From: Colwellia sp. 39_35_sub15_T18
GTDB lineage: Bacteria; Pseudomonadota; Gammaproteobacteria; Enterobacterales; Alteromonadaceae
DNA: 64,000 nucleotides
Direction: 5' to 3'
Assembly: GCA_002162675.1 (NCBI GenBank)
Contig: MAAE01000053.1
Span: 1 to 64,000, forward strand
Below, piece by piece: positions 7,724-16,366 of this stretch. The position numbers and the translations under genes were made by a program. Every line of letters starts with the position of its first letter. Position 1 is the first letter of the stretch. The notes beneath the pieces were generated by a model. That model had not been told where the DNA came from. It searched no databases and was given only the letters and a program-made list of their open reading frames with translations.

Positions 7724-10046
7724 GAATCACTCCCATTTGAAACTGAGAGAACTTTACTGGTTGATTCTTTGCCTCGTTATACATGTCTATAATCTCGCCA
7801 TCAAAAATTTCGTCATCAAAAGTAGATGAAGTCAATTGGTATTCTATTTGCGTAATAATTAATGTGGCCAACTGAATCCAGGTATCAATTACGTTTGATG
7901 GAAACCCAATTAGTGCAATTTCTTCTGATGAAGAACTAAAAAAGAACAACAATATTCGTAATAATGGCGTAGAAATAACAACAGCACCTTCTTGTTGAAC
8001 CGACATTACGTTCATAGGCAACACATTCCCATCCCATATATGCCCATTCATCGGCTCTAATTGATGATTTTTTAGAAATTCAGGTAAAGATTCAGGTGAG
8101 ATATCAATAGCATTATTAAGGTATTTTGAATCTTTCATCGCTTCAAAAACAATTGCATTTTGAAAGATAAGTATCCAACGGTCTTGAAAAAATCTCTGGA
8201 TCGGCCCTGGAAGATATCTCTCAACTAAATCTGTTCGGGGTTCTTTATGGCCCAGTGCTTCGCACATTTTCTTAATGGAATTAGTTTGCAAGAAGATCTC
8301 CACCCCCGTGCTAGCACGCATTCGATTTATCGTTAATAAACTTGCTACTTCTTTAGCTCTTTCATTCGAAACATTAGTGCTGGCCGATGATAACAATTTA
8401 GTAAATATCGACTGAGAAGTGATCTTTTTCAAATTAGTAATATGATTTAATTTTGATGGCTTTTTCTCTACAGAGCCAGTTATAAGTGCATAACGATAAT
8501 CATCACTACCTTTTGATTTTAAGTACTCACGTGCGATTTTAGTATGAGATAAAATGCTTTCAACTATAGGTTTGGAAGTATCATTTAAAGTGATAGTTTG
8601 CTCCGCATTTTCCATACCTCTTCGTTTTTTAACACTACGAATTACCCATGAATTACCAGATTGCATGTATCCATAAGGTTTTTTGCGTTCATTTAATAAC
8701 TGCCAATTCAGCAACCAAGACTCCGTGATTATTGGATGTTCATGTACCAACAATAGTATAAGCGGATACAAAACATGAAGAGTAGGAATGCATAACAAAC
8801 GATTTAAGAAATTAGTTTGATCTCTATACCCAAGAAGTACTGCATAACCGCCTTTTTTACCAGGATGATCCCACATGTAATGATTGAATGTTGCACAAGC
8901 AATGTTCTGCCTTTCGTCAATAGAGATATCTCCTTTGTAATCTCCAAGCTCTTTAGGGCTGGCTAGTTGAGTTTTACGCTTAAATCTCTCAAGTCTTTTA
9001 TTATTTAACTTTGAGGATTTTTTACTCACTTGCATTACGTGGTCAATATCACGTCGAATATCTTTTATGATTTCTCTAACCGCTTCGTTATCGTTATATT
9101 TTAATGGAACTTTTGTAACTAATTTATTATTGAAGATACCTGAGCTTTCTTTAGCTTCTTTATCATTATGAGAGCCTGGTAGTGAAATCGATTGTTTGAA
9201 TCTCGGCACTGGTAAAGGAAAATGAGGCTCGTCAAAAATAGACGGGTCGATTAAGCACTCTCTGAATAAATTCATCTTGTTTGACCACGCCCTAGTAAAA
9301 GCTGCGCCATCTAATCCCGCGTCTACATGATCTTTTAACTCAAAATTAAAAATTATCGATAGATAATAAACCGATAAATCTTTATTTAGATAATGTTGTA
9401 ATTGCTTAAACGAAGTGGCTAGTTTTATAAAATACCTAAATAATCCTGTAAAGTGCTTTAGGTGCGTTTCCACTGTTTTATCTTTATTTTTTCTACACAT
9501 CCCTTGCAAAGCTGCAAATAAAATAGCTGTAGTTTTTTCGCCATACGCCTCACGAATGAAACTCAGTGCAACCGAGCGCTCTATGCCCTTGTTATCTTCT
9601 ATATACCAACCAGCATAAAAATTAAGTTTGTTCTTGTTGATATAGCTAAGAGTATTGATAATAACTTGGACTTCTTTGTGAGCTGCAACTTTAGATAATT
9701 TAGGTGGTTCAATGGTTACGGATGCATTGTCAGCAATTCGCTTCATCAGAGTTATTACATATCGACTGTAATTGTATTTATGACTAATACTTCCATCTAT
9801 ATGAGTATAAATAAAGGCTATAACTGAAGTAAGTAACTCGCTAATTTGAGCTTTACTATTGAACGATTTTAAACTTAGCGTATTACCTGAAGAGTAAAGA
9901 TAAGCATCAATAACTAATAAAACAATGGTAAAATTTTTTCGAATTTCAGGTGAAAAGTAACTCTTTTGTTCTAAGAATGTAGCTTGTTGTTGCTCAGTAA
10001 TAACTTGAAACGGGAATTGGGAGATGATGTTGGTTTTTATTTTCAT
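7710..10046 (-). CDS. Large recombinase-like protein, first gene of the operon, degenerate box I
   Basis: 778 residues and the promoter-proximal gene of the operon. Its C-terminal third has a recognisable tyrosine-recombinase box II, but with Asn in place of the first His (INRMRAST, Asn574 and Arg577), then ALGHKEP (His600) and VERYLP (Tyr611). The region expected to hold the first catalytic Arg (about 425-450, PLILLLVHEHPII) has no suitable Arg. It may be a structural or regulatory subunit, or an active enzyme with an unusual catalytic set. ATG at 10046 has a weak AAGG-type ribosome site. A TTGACA -35 lies inside a palindrome upstream, suggesting self-regulation. The gene lies 140 bp from the island border. 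Confidence 0.78.
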   Translation of the reverse strand: MKIKTNIISQFPFQVITEQQQATFLEQKSYFSPEIRKNFTIVLLVIDAYLYSSGNTLSLKSFNSKAQISELLTSVIAFIYTHIDGSISHKYNYSRYVITLMKRIADNASVTIEPPKLSKVAAHKEVQVIINTLSYINKNKLNFYAGWYIEDNKGIERSVALSFIREAYGEKTTAILFAALQGMCRKNKDKTVETHLKHFTGLFRYFIKLATSFKQLQHYLNKDLSVYYLSIIFNFELKDHVDAGLDGAAFTRAWSNKMNLFRECLIDPSIFDEPHFPLPVPRFKQSISLPGSHNDKEAKESSGIFNNKLVTKVPLKYNDNEAVREIIKDIRRDIDHVMQVSKKSSKLNNKRLERFKRKTQLASPKELGDYKGDISIDERQNIACATFNHYMWDHPGKKGGYAVLLGYRDQTNFLNRLLCIPTLHVLYPLILLLVHEHPIITESWLLNWQLLNERKKPYGYMQSGNSWVIRSVKKRRGMENAEQTITLNDTSKPIVESILSHTKIAREYLKSKGSDDYRYALITGSVEKKPSKLNHITNLKKITSQSIFTKLLSSASTNVSNERAKEVASLLTINRMRASTGVEIFLQTNSIKKMCEALGHKEPRTDLVERYLPGPIQRFFQDRWILIFQNAIVFEAMKDSKYLNNAIDISPESLPEFLKNHQLEPMNGHIWDGNVLPMNVMSVQQEGAVVISTPLLRILLFFFSSSSEEIALIGFPSNVIDTWIQLATLIITQIEYQLTSSTFDDEIFDGEIIDMYNEAKNQPVKFSQFQMGVIHEIN

Positions 10047-10067
10047 TTGAATAGAGCCTTGCTTTTA

Positions 10068-10099
10068 TTCAAATGTAGACCTTTTTTGACAATTGTCAA
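10068..10099 (-). promoter_or_regulatory. Recombinase operon promoter
   Basis: On the minus strand a perfect TTGACA (10094-10099) is followed after 16 nt by a TACATT-type -10 hexamer, about 20-30 nt before the ATG of the first recombinase gene. The -35 box lies inside a 14-bp palindrome, so a protein bound there would block RNA polymerase. Confidence 0.5.
10086..10099. promoter_or_regulatory. Palindrome TTGACAATTGTCAA at the island tip
   Basis: A perfect 14-bp palindrome 40 bp upstream of the recombinase operon and about 90 bp from the junction with phoH. Eleven bases of it and its left flank (TTTTTGACAAT, 10083-10093) recur at 10156-10166, within 20 bp of the junction. Repeated inverted and direct half-sites of this kind are what recombinase arm or core sites look like. 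Binding by the island recombinases or an operon repressor is inferred. Confidence 0.5.
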
Positions 10100-10113
10100 T
10101 AAATATTTAACAC

Positions 10114-11151
10114 CTATATCACTCTGCGTACCATGTAATCATTAATCTTATAAAGTTTTTGACAATACATGTAAATTAGGAAAACTTCGGTGCCGGGTAA
10201 AAAGCCAATAGATTCAGCTATGTCTGGCGTTGAACGGGTGACAATTATCTTGTCATACAAGCCTCTTTCAATAACCTGCTCTAATGCTGTAGCAAGCGCA
10301 AGTAGCGTTTTACCACAACCTGCTGGCCCTGTTAAAATCACCAAATCAATACTTGGATCAAGCAATGCGTCCATTGCCATACCTTGATAAATATTTTTAG
10401 GATGGATCCCCCAAGCTGTTTTTCCCATCAAACGCTCACGTCCTAAATCTAAAATGGAAATTTGCTCGTCATCCCAACCAGTAACCTTACCGGCAAAGCT
10501 TTCACTTTCATCAATAAGGTATTCATTCATATAACTCACTGGCACAGTGCTCTTATCAATGAAGTGTGTGGTATATCGCCCGTCTGATTCGCTATCACAC
10601 GCTTTAATTTGTTGCCAAAAATCGCCTTTAAATTGATGATAACCTTTGGTTAAAAATTGAATGTCATCAATAAGCTGATCGGTTCTGTAGTCTTCCACAT
10701 GCGCTAGCCCTGCCCCTTTAGCTTTTAAACGCATATTAATATCTTTAGTGACTAAGACTATTTTGCTGTGCGGGTTTTTATCTTGTATATGCAACGCGGC
10801 ATTAATAATGCGATTATCATTTTCATTAAAGGATAGTGTTTTAGCCGTTTGCGCTAAGGAGTAATCATTGATAATTGACAAACAGCCACTGGGGTGTTGC
10901 TCGTCATTTTCAGGTAATTTCACCCCCGCAAGTACTTGTTCGGGAGTAGCGTCAGACAAAGTATCTTCAAGCGCGCGAATAGCTACTCTAGCATCTCGGC
11001 TGACATCTTTACGTCGATCTTTTATTGAGTCTAACTCTTCTAGTACTGTCATCGGCACGACAACATCGTGTTCTTGAAAAGATAAAAAAGCGAAGGGTTC
11101 GTGCAGTAGAATATTGGTGTCGAGGATATAAATAGTTTTTTCTTCATTCAT
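10114..11151 (-). pseudogene. Chromosomal PIN-PhoH ATPase gene truncated by the island
   Basis: The frame encodes 345 residues, but only the first 322 belong to a PhoH2-type protein (normal length about 460). The PIN domain (ILDTNILLHEP, DARVAIRALED, VLVTKDINMRLKAKG) and the first part of the PhoH domain with Walker A (LTGPAGCGKT, about 273-282) are intact. After GFLPGTE the frame runs into island DNA and adds 23 unrelated residues. Walker B (normally IDEAQN) and the sensor region are lost, so ATPase activity should be gone, although a PIN-only product could still form. ATG at 11151 lies divergent to rapA. A full homologue sits in the island at 1539-2924. The 3' half presumably lies beyond the left edge. 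Confidence 0.88.
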
Positions 11152-11208
11152 ATAAGCATCTCCGGCATTAATGACAAGAAAATAGTGCTATAAAATTTGC
11201 TTAGCAAC

Positions 11209-11247
11209 TACTATATCCACACAACTGCAAGTTGCATGGATATAGTA
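11209..11247. promoter_or_regulatory. Long inverted repeat between phoH and rapA
   Basis: TACTATATCCA (11209-11219) pairs perfectly with TGGATATAGTA (11237-11247), and the intervening 17 bp hold a smaller AACT-GCA-AGTT dyad. It lies in the 261-bp gap between divergent genes and has no U tract. It could be a regulator site or a structured leader. Confidence 0.4.
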
Positions 11248-11412
11248 AACAATGGCAGTTTATTTAGAGCATGACAAGCGAAAAATTACTACTTTTTTAA
11301 TAAAGCTAACTATGATTATGTATAACTTACAGGTACTATAGCGCCGTTTTCGGTGCTGCTCATTCGGCGCTACAATTTTATTTGAATTTTAAGTTATTTT
11401 GGAGCTTATTAT

Positions 11413-14325
11413 ATGCCATTTCAGGTAGGTCAACGTTGGATCAGTGATAGTGAATCAGATCAAGGATTAGGGACTGTTACAGGGTTAGAGCACCGATTTG
11501 TTAATATAGTTTTCACCGCCACGGGCGAAGCACGTCAATATGCTAAAGCCAATGCGCCATTAACGCGCGTTATATTTAATGTTGGCGATACTATTCCAAG
11601 CCACGAAGGCTGGTCGTTAACGGTAATATCTACGACCGAAGAGCATGGCATTCTCACCTACCATGGTATTCGACAAGATAACGATCAAGAAGTAAAATTA
11701 AAAGAAGTGATGATAGATCACTTTATCAAATTTAATAAACCCCATGATCGTTTGTTAAACAGCCAAGTAGATAGACTAGATTGGTTTCGTTTACGTAAAG
11801 ACTGTTTACAGCACCAATACCAACAGCAGCAATCTGAATTAATGGGCTTAACGGGTGGACGAGTAAGCCTGATCCCACACCAACTATACATTGCTGATGA
11901 AGTAGGCAATCGTTTTGCACCACGGGTGCTACTTGCTGACGAAGTGGGTTTAGGTAAAACCATTGAAGCGGGTTTGATCATTCACCAACAATTAGTGAGC
12001 GGTCGCGCTAAACGCATTTTGATCATAGTACCTGAGTCATTAATGCACCAATGGTTAGTCGAAATGTTACGTCGCTTTAACCTTAATTTTAGTATTTTTG
12101 ATGCCGATCGCTGTGTTGAAACCGCTGGTGAAGATGAAACCAACCCTTTTAGCACCGAACAATTAGTTTTAGTTAACTTAGGCTTTATTACCAAAAACCC
12201 ACAGTGGTACGATGCACTTATTCAGGAAGACTGGGATTTAATGGTGGTTGATGAAGCGCACCATTTAAACTGGCAACAAGACAAACCTAGCCTTGAATAT
12301 CAATGCATTGAGCAATTAGCACAAGTTATTCCCGGCGTTTTATTATTAACCGCAACACCTGATCAATTGGGGCATGAAAGTCACTTTGCTCGCTTACGCT
12401 TACTCGACTCTGACCGGTTCTTTGACTACGACAAGTTCACCGAAGAAGAATCTCATTACAGTGAGGTTGCCGATGCCGCTAACGCCTTAGTTGAGGGTGA
12501 AACACTTAACCAAGAGCAAGAAAACACCTTAACGACACTATTAAAAGAGTCAGATATTAGTGCCCAGTTAACCGGGCTAAACAGCGACAATGCCGATGAA
12601 CAAAAAAGTATTCGTCAGCAATTATTAGCACAATTACTCGACAGGCATGGCACGGGTCGTATTTTATTTAGAAATTCACGTAATACCATTAAAGGTTTTC
12701 CAGCCCGCGAAGTGCATGCCGCGCCACTAGATTTACCAGAGCAATATCAAACATGCATTAACGAATTTATGCTTAGCGACTGCCCCGAAGCCTTAGTGAA
12801 ATCGAAACAAGCAAAAACTATTTTCACGCCAGAAATTCTTTATGGCCTTGACGCACAAACACAAATTTGGACCGACTTTGATCCCCGTGTCGACTACTTG
12901 ATAAACCTCTTGGCAAGCTTGAAAAAAGAGAAGGTCTTGGTTATTTGTGCCCACGCGCAAACGGCTATCGACTTAGAGGCAGCGCTGCGCATTAAAGAAG
13001 GCATACGTTCAGCCGTTTTTCATGAAGGTTTGTCTATTTTTGAACGTGATAAAGCCGCTGCTTATTTTGCCCAAGATGAAGACAGCGCGCAATTATTATT
13101 ATGCTCTGAAATAGGCAGTGAAGGTCGTAACTTCCAATTCGCTCATCACTTGGTTTTATTTGATTTACCACAAAATCCTGATTTACTTGAACAACGCATT
13201 GGTCGCCTTGACAGAATAGGCCAAACTGAAGTGATCCGTTTACATGTCCCTTACTTTCAAGGCTCAGCACAGCATTTATTATTTGATTGGTATCAACAAG
13301 GTATGCAGGCGTTTGAACACACCTGCATTACTGGCCGAGTTATCTACGAAGCCTTTGGTGAGCAGCTATTATCGCTAGCTTTATCTGATCAACAACAATC
13401 CAGTGCCGCCGAAACACTGATCTCTGATAGCTGGCAGAAACATTTAACCATCAAAGCGGAATTAGAAAGTGGCCGAGACAAACTACTGGAATTGAATTCA
13501 TCCGGCCAAGGCCGAGCGCACGAATTAGTCGAAAAAATTGCCAAAAGTGATCGACAAATTGAACTGCCACAATTTATGTTTCAAGCCCTAGATGTTTTTG
13601 GCGTTCAGCAAGATGATAAAGCCGACAATGCTATTGCGCTTAATCAAAGTGAGCACATGCTTAATAGCAACTTTCCGTGTTTGCCTGAAGACGGCACCAC
13701 CATCACTTTTGATCGTGATACCGCCTTAATTAACGAAAATTACCAATTACTCACTTGGGATCATCCTATGGTGCGCGGCGTCATGGATTTAGTACTCAGT
13801 GATGAAATTGGTAATGCCAGCATAGGATTATTGAAAAATGAAACCCTACCTGTCGGCACATTTTTCCTAGAGTGTTTATTTACCGTCGAAGCAACCGCGC
13901 CAGCCCATTTACAATTAGGTCGTTATTTGCCGACCACGCCTATTCGTATTTTAGTGGATAAAAGCGGTAATAATCTCGCCGAAAAAGTCAGTGAAGATGT
14001 ACTTGATAAACAATTAAGGCCAGTGAAAAAGCAAATGGCTTTACAGCTAACCAAAGCATTAAAATCACAAATAGGGCCTTTGGTGACTAAAGCTGAACAG
14101 CACGGCGCACAAGAAATTACCGCTATTCAAGCAAAAGCGTTAACCAACATGCAAAACAAACTTGAGCAAGAGCAAGAGCGATTAACGGCATTAAAAGCGA
14201 TTAATCCAAGCGTACGCCAAGCGGAAATTGACTTTATTAGTCATCAACAGGCAGAGTTAAATCATTATATTGATAAAGCTCAGCTAACGTTTGAAGCCAT
14301 TCGTATGATAGTGGTCACCAATTAA
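11413..14325 (+). CDS. rapA: RNA polymerase-associated ATPase RapA
   Basis: 970 residues, the standard RapA (HepA) length. This SWI2/SNF2 ATPase binds RNA polymerase and recycles it after transcription or during stalling. The N-terminal Tudor-like region (MPFQVGQRWISDSE) is followed by helicase motif I (LADEVGLGKTIEAGLI, about 177-192), motif II VVDEAHHLN (about 280) and the C-terminal helicase half (SEIGSEGRNFQFAHHLV, QRIGRLDRIGQ). GGAG lies 8 nt before the ATG. Next to it is rluA, as in E. coli. On its other side, divergently, is the phoH gene broken by the island. The gene itself looks intact. Confidence 0.97.
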   Translation: MPFQVGQRWISDSESDQGLGTVTGLEHRFVNIVFTATGEARQYAKANAPLTRVIFNVGDTIPSHEGWSLTVISTTEEHGILTYHGIRQDNDQEVKLKEVMIDHFIKFNKPHDRLLNSQVDRLDWFRLRKDCLQHQYQQQQSELMGLTGGRVSLIPHQLYIADEVGNRFAPRVLLADEVGLGKTIEAGLIIHQQLVSGRAKRILIIVPESLMHQWLVEMLRRFNLNFSIFDADRCVETAGEDETNPFSTEQLVLVNLGFITKNPQWYDALIQEDWDLMVVDEAHHLNWQQDKPSLEYQCIEQLAQVIPGVLLLTATPDQLGHESHFARLRLLDSDRFFDYDKFTEEESHYSEVADAANALVEGETLNQEQENTLTTLLKESDISAQLTGLNSDNADEQKSIRQQLLAQLLDRHGTGRILFRNSRNTIKGFPAREVHAAPLDLPEQYQTCINEFMLSDCPEALVKSKQAKTIFTPEILYGLDAQTQIWTDFDPRVDYLINLLASLKKEKVLVICAHAQTAIDLEAALRIKEGIRSAVFHEGLSIFERDKAAAYFAQDEDSAQLLLCSEIGSEGRNFQFAHHLVLFDLPQNPDLLEQRIGRLDRIGQTEVIRLHVPYFQGSAQHLLFDWYQQGMQAFEHTCITGRVIYEAFGEQLLSLALSDQQQSSAAETLISDSWQKHLTIKAELESGRDKLLELNSSGQGRAHELVEKIAKSDRQIELPQFMFQALDVFGVQQDDKADNAIALNQSEHMLNSNFPCLPEDGTTITFDRDTALINENYQLLTWDHPMVRGVMDLVLSDEIGNASIGLLKNETLPVGTFFLECLFTVEATAPAHLQLGRYLPTTPIRILVDKSGNNLAEKVSEDVLDKQLRPVKKQMALQLTKALKSQIGPLVTKAEQHGAQEITAIQAKALTNMQNKLEQEQERLTALKAINPSVRQAEIDFISHQQAELNHYIDKAQLTFEAIRMIVVTN

Positions 14326-14347
14326 TGATTAGAACAGACTAGAAAAG

Positions 14348-14476
14348 GTAACGTTTCACCACCGAGCAGTAATGAGCCACAGAACTTTTCGAACCTACAT
14401 AAGTATTTTGTTATTCTTGGTGTAGTGCGATGACCTCAGCGCCCTCGGTGGTAAAAATTTTTAAGTTAAAATAAAT
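14348..14476 (+). repeat. Dispersed palindromic repeat, copy A
   Basis: Begins GTTTCACCACCGAGC, contains a CTTTTCGAACCTACA segment, and ends CCTCGGTGGTAAAAATTTTTAAG. The ends are imperfect inverted repeats, and the layout matches copies at 57107, 58286 and 60089. It fills the gap between rapA and rluA. Confidence 0.65.
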
Positions 14477-14508
14477 ATCAAAAACGTAACGAGTTAATAG
14501 AGATTAAT

Positions 14509-15177
14509 ATGAGTGCCAACCCTGATTTTATCTACCAACCGCCAATGAGCCCTTATCTTGACATTGTTTACCAAGACGCTGATTTGGTTGTACTCAATAA
14601 AGGCAGCGGTTTGCTCAGTGTGCCAGGGCGCTTGCCTGAGCACCAAGATTGCTTACAGAACAGGGTTCAACGTGTGCTACCGACAGCAACCATAGTGCAT
14701 CGCTTAGATATGGCGACCTCAGGTTTAATGGTAATGGCGCTCAATAAGCCTGCTCATGTCGCCATTAGTCGTCAATTTGAACAACGAAAAACGAAAAAAA
14801 GTTATATTGCCCGTGTTTTTGGAAAAGTTGAAAAGCAAACAGGCAGCGTAGATTTACCGCTAATTTGTGATTGGCCCAATAGACCGAAACAAAAAGTTGA
14901 CCATGAAAATGGTAAAAAATCACTCACTCACTATCAAGTATTGGCCTTTGAAGAAAATTCTACCTTGGTTGAACTAACGCCTATTACGGGTCGCTCTCAC
15001 CAATTGCGGGTGCACATGTTAGCATTAGGACATCCCATTTTAGGAGATAGACTTTATGCCCATAAGCAAGCATTAACCGTTAGCCCAAGGTTGCAATTAC
15101 ATGCGCAAATGCTGACATTGGCTCAGCCAACAACAGGCGAAGCCATTACGTTTACCAGTGATTGTCCGTTTATATAA
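14509..15177 (+). CDS. rluA: Pseudouridine synthase RluA
   Basis: 222 residues. RluA isomerises U746 of 23S rRNA and U32 of several tRNAs to pseudouridine. The catalytic Asp is in IVHRLDMATSGL (about residue 65). The downstream YIARVFGK and ITGRSHQLRVHM elements are typical of the RluA family, and the short length with no S4 domain points to RluA rather than RluC or RluD. It follows rapA as in E. coli, so the neighbours support the assignment. A dispersed repeat copy lies on each side. Confidence 0.92.
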   Translation: MSANPDFIYQPPMSPYLDIVYQDADLVVLNKGSGLLSVPGRLPEHQDCLQNRVQRVLPTATIVHRLDMATSGLMVMALNKPAHVAISRQFEQRKTKKSYIARVFGKVEKQTGSVDLPLICDWPNRPKQKVDHENGKKSLTHYQVLAFEENSTLVELTPITGRSHQLRVHMLALGHPILGDRLYAHKQALTVSPRLQLHAQMLTLAQPTTGEAITFTSDCPFI

Positions 15178-15230
15178 GTTATACGCTATACATACCCTTG
15201 ACAAAATAGGGTCTGTACAAAGACCTAAAA

Positions 15231-15306
15231 AACGTAACTGTGCACCACTGAGCCGCGATACTTTACTTCGGTTTTCTCTGTGCTAATGACTTTTAAGCTG
15301 AATAAA
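15231..15306 (+). repeat. Dispersed palindromic repeat, copy B (short)
   Basis: GTAACTGTGCACCACTGAGCC through TCTCTGTGCTAATGACTTTTAAGCTGAATAA, split here only for reading. It shares both ends with the longer family members but lacks the central block. It lies between rluA and the DUF3530 gene. Confidence 0.6.
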
Positions 15307-15372
15307 GACTAAAAAACACTAAAAAGTTAACATTATCATGCTAGCAACCGATATAGAGTTACAGCCTTTAAT

Positions 15373-16308
15373 ATGGAAACGTTTGTGACGACATTATCAA
15401 AAATCACTCTATTTATGCTCGCCTTTTTATGTTGGCAAAACATAGCATCAGCTGAGGAAAGTGCAGAGAAAGACCCACAAGCAGCCCCCAAAAAAGCTAA
15501 TAACAAAACTAACGCCACAACAACACCAACAGCGGTACCAACACCTGTGGCACTAGCACTACAGCATCAAGCCGATTTAAAGCATTACCTGCCCGCGACC
15601 AAAGTAAAACCTATACTTGTTGGCGCACAAGAATACATCACCCTAGTTAATGAAAGCATTAGTCCTAATAATAAAGGGGTGGCAATACTGGTTCCCGATT
15701 GGCAGCAAGGTGCGGTGAACCCAAAAGCGATTAACTTTCTCCGTAAAGCTTTACCTAAACAAGGTTGGACCACGATCAGTGTTCAACCCAATGCTAAGCC
15801 TGACAATTATCCGTCAACCGCACTTAAATTAAGCACTCAAATAGAAGAAAATAAAACTAGCCTTGATGATTATAAAATCAATTTTATCGCTATGATCAAC
15901 GCGATAAGTGACAAAGCAAAGGAATATCCGGGTATTGTTATTATGATTATTCAGGGTAATCATGGCGCAATATTAATGGCTGCTTTAGATTCAAACGACA
16001 ATCTACAAGCGCCCAATGCCATTATTTTATTAAGCAGTTATGTACTCACCAGCGACACATTACTCGATGAAGGCAACCGTGACTTTGCTAAAGCCTTAGC
16101 GAACAGCGAACCACCAGTATTAGATTTATACCTAAAACACGATAACGCTATTGTCATCGCTAAAGCACCACAACGCTTAGCCTTAGCCAAACAAGAAATG
16201 AAAGTATACTACCGTCAACGACAACTCAATAACACCGCGCAGGGCTTCTACCCAGAGCAAGCGTTACTGAGCCAAATTAACGGTTGGTTAAAATCAATAG
16301 GTTGGTAA
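15373..16308 (+). CDS. DUF3530 family exported protein
   Basis: 311 residues with a clear signal peptide (about 1-27, hydrophobic KITLFMLAFLCWQNIASA), then a low-complexity Ala/Lys/Thr/Pro linker and an alpha/beta-hydrolase-like domain. The pattern GVAILVPDW, a central VIMIIQGNHGA element in place of the nucleophile elbow, and a late FYPEQALLSQINGWL match DUF3530, a family of unknown function common in gammaproteobacteria. A canonical G-x-S-x-G is not visible, so hydrolase activity is doubtful. It is expected in the periplasm. It sits between rluA and djlA, where E. coli has no gene, and runs toward djlA. The family call rests on overall resemblance. Confidence 0.75.
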   Translation: METFVTTLSKITLFMLAFLCWQNIASAEESAEKDPQAAPKKANNKTNATTTPTAVPTPVALALQHQADLKHYLPATKVKPILVGAQEYITLVNESISPNNKGVAILVPDWQQGAVNPKAINFLRKALPKQGWTTISVQPNAKPDNYPSTALKLSTQIEENKTSLDDYKINFIAMINAISDKAKEYPGIVIMIIQGNHGAILMAALDSNDNLQAPNAIILLSSYVLTSDTLLDEGNRDFAKALANSEPPVLDLYLKHDNAIVIAKAPQRLALAKQEMKVYYRQRQLNNTAQGFYPEQALLSQINGWLKSIGW

Positions 16309-16366
16309 GACAACCATCGGTAGGAGTAAGCAAACTCGCGAGTGGTGAAACTTGATACCCACCATT

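Larger units (their letters stand above)
1..10185. mobile_element. Right part of a tyrosine-recombinase genomic island inserted in phoH
   Basis: This stretch interrupts a chromosomal phoH-like gene. The reading frame of that gene is native down to the codons for Gly-Phe-Leu-Pro-Gly-Thr-Glu and then changes at about 10185 into unrelated AT-rich DNA. Inside lie a four-gene recombinase operon next to the junction (3462-10046), a second intact phoH, a small coupled ORF, an XRE regulator, an unknown gene and the start of a helicase gene. The missing 3' half of the chromosomal phoH is not in the window, so the left end must lie beyond position 1 and the island is longer than 10 kb. The content resembles cargo-carrying elements that use several tyrosine recombinases, such as Tn554-type, recombinase-in-trio and gamma-mobile-trio elements. 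The family cannot be settled by eye. Confidence 0.75.

Noticed and set aside
3462-10046. Naming the recombinase genes gmtX/gmtY/gmtZ or tnpA/tnpB/tnpC
   Set aside because: The layout (three large proteins, one small) resembles several families, but gene number, sizes and order do not match one of them clearly by eye, and no profile search could be run.
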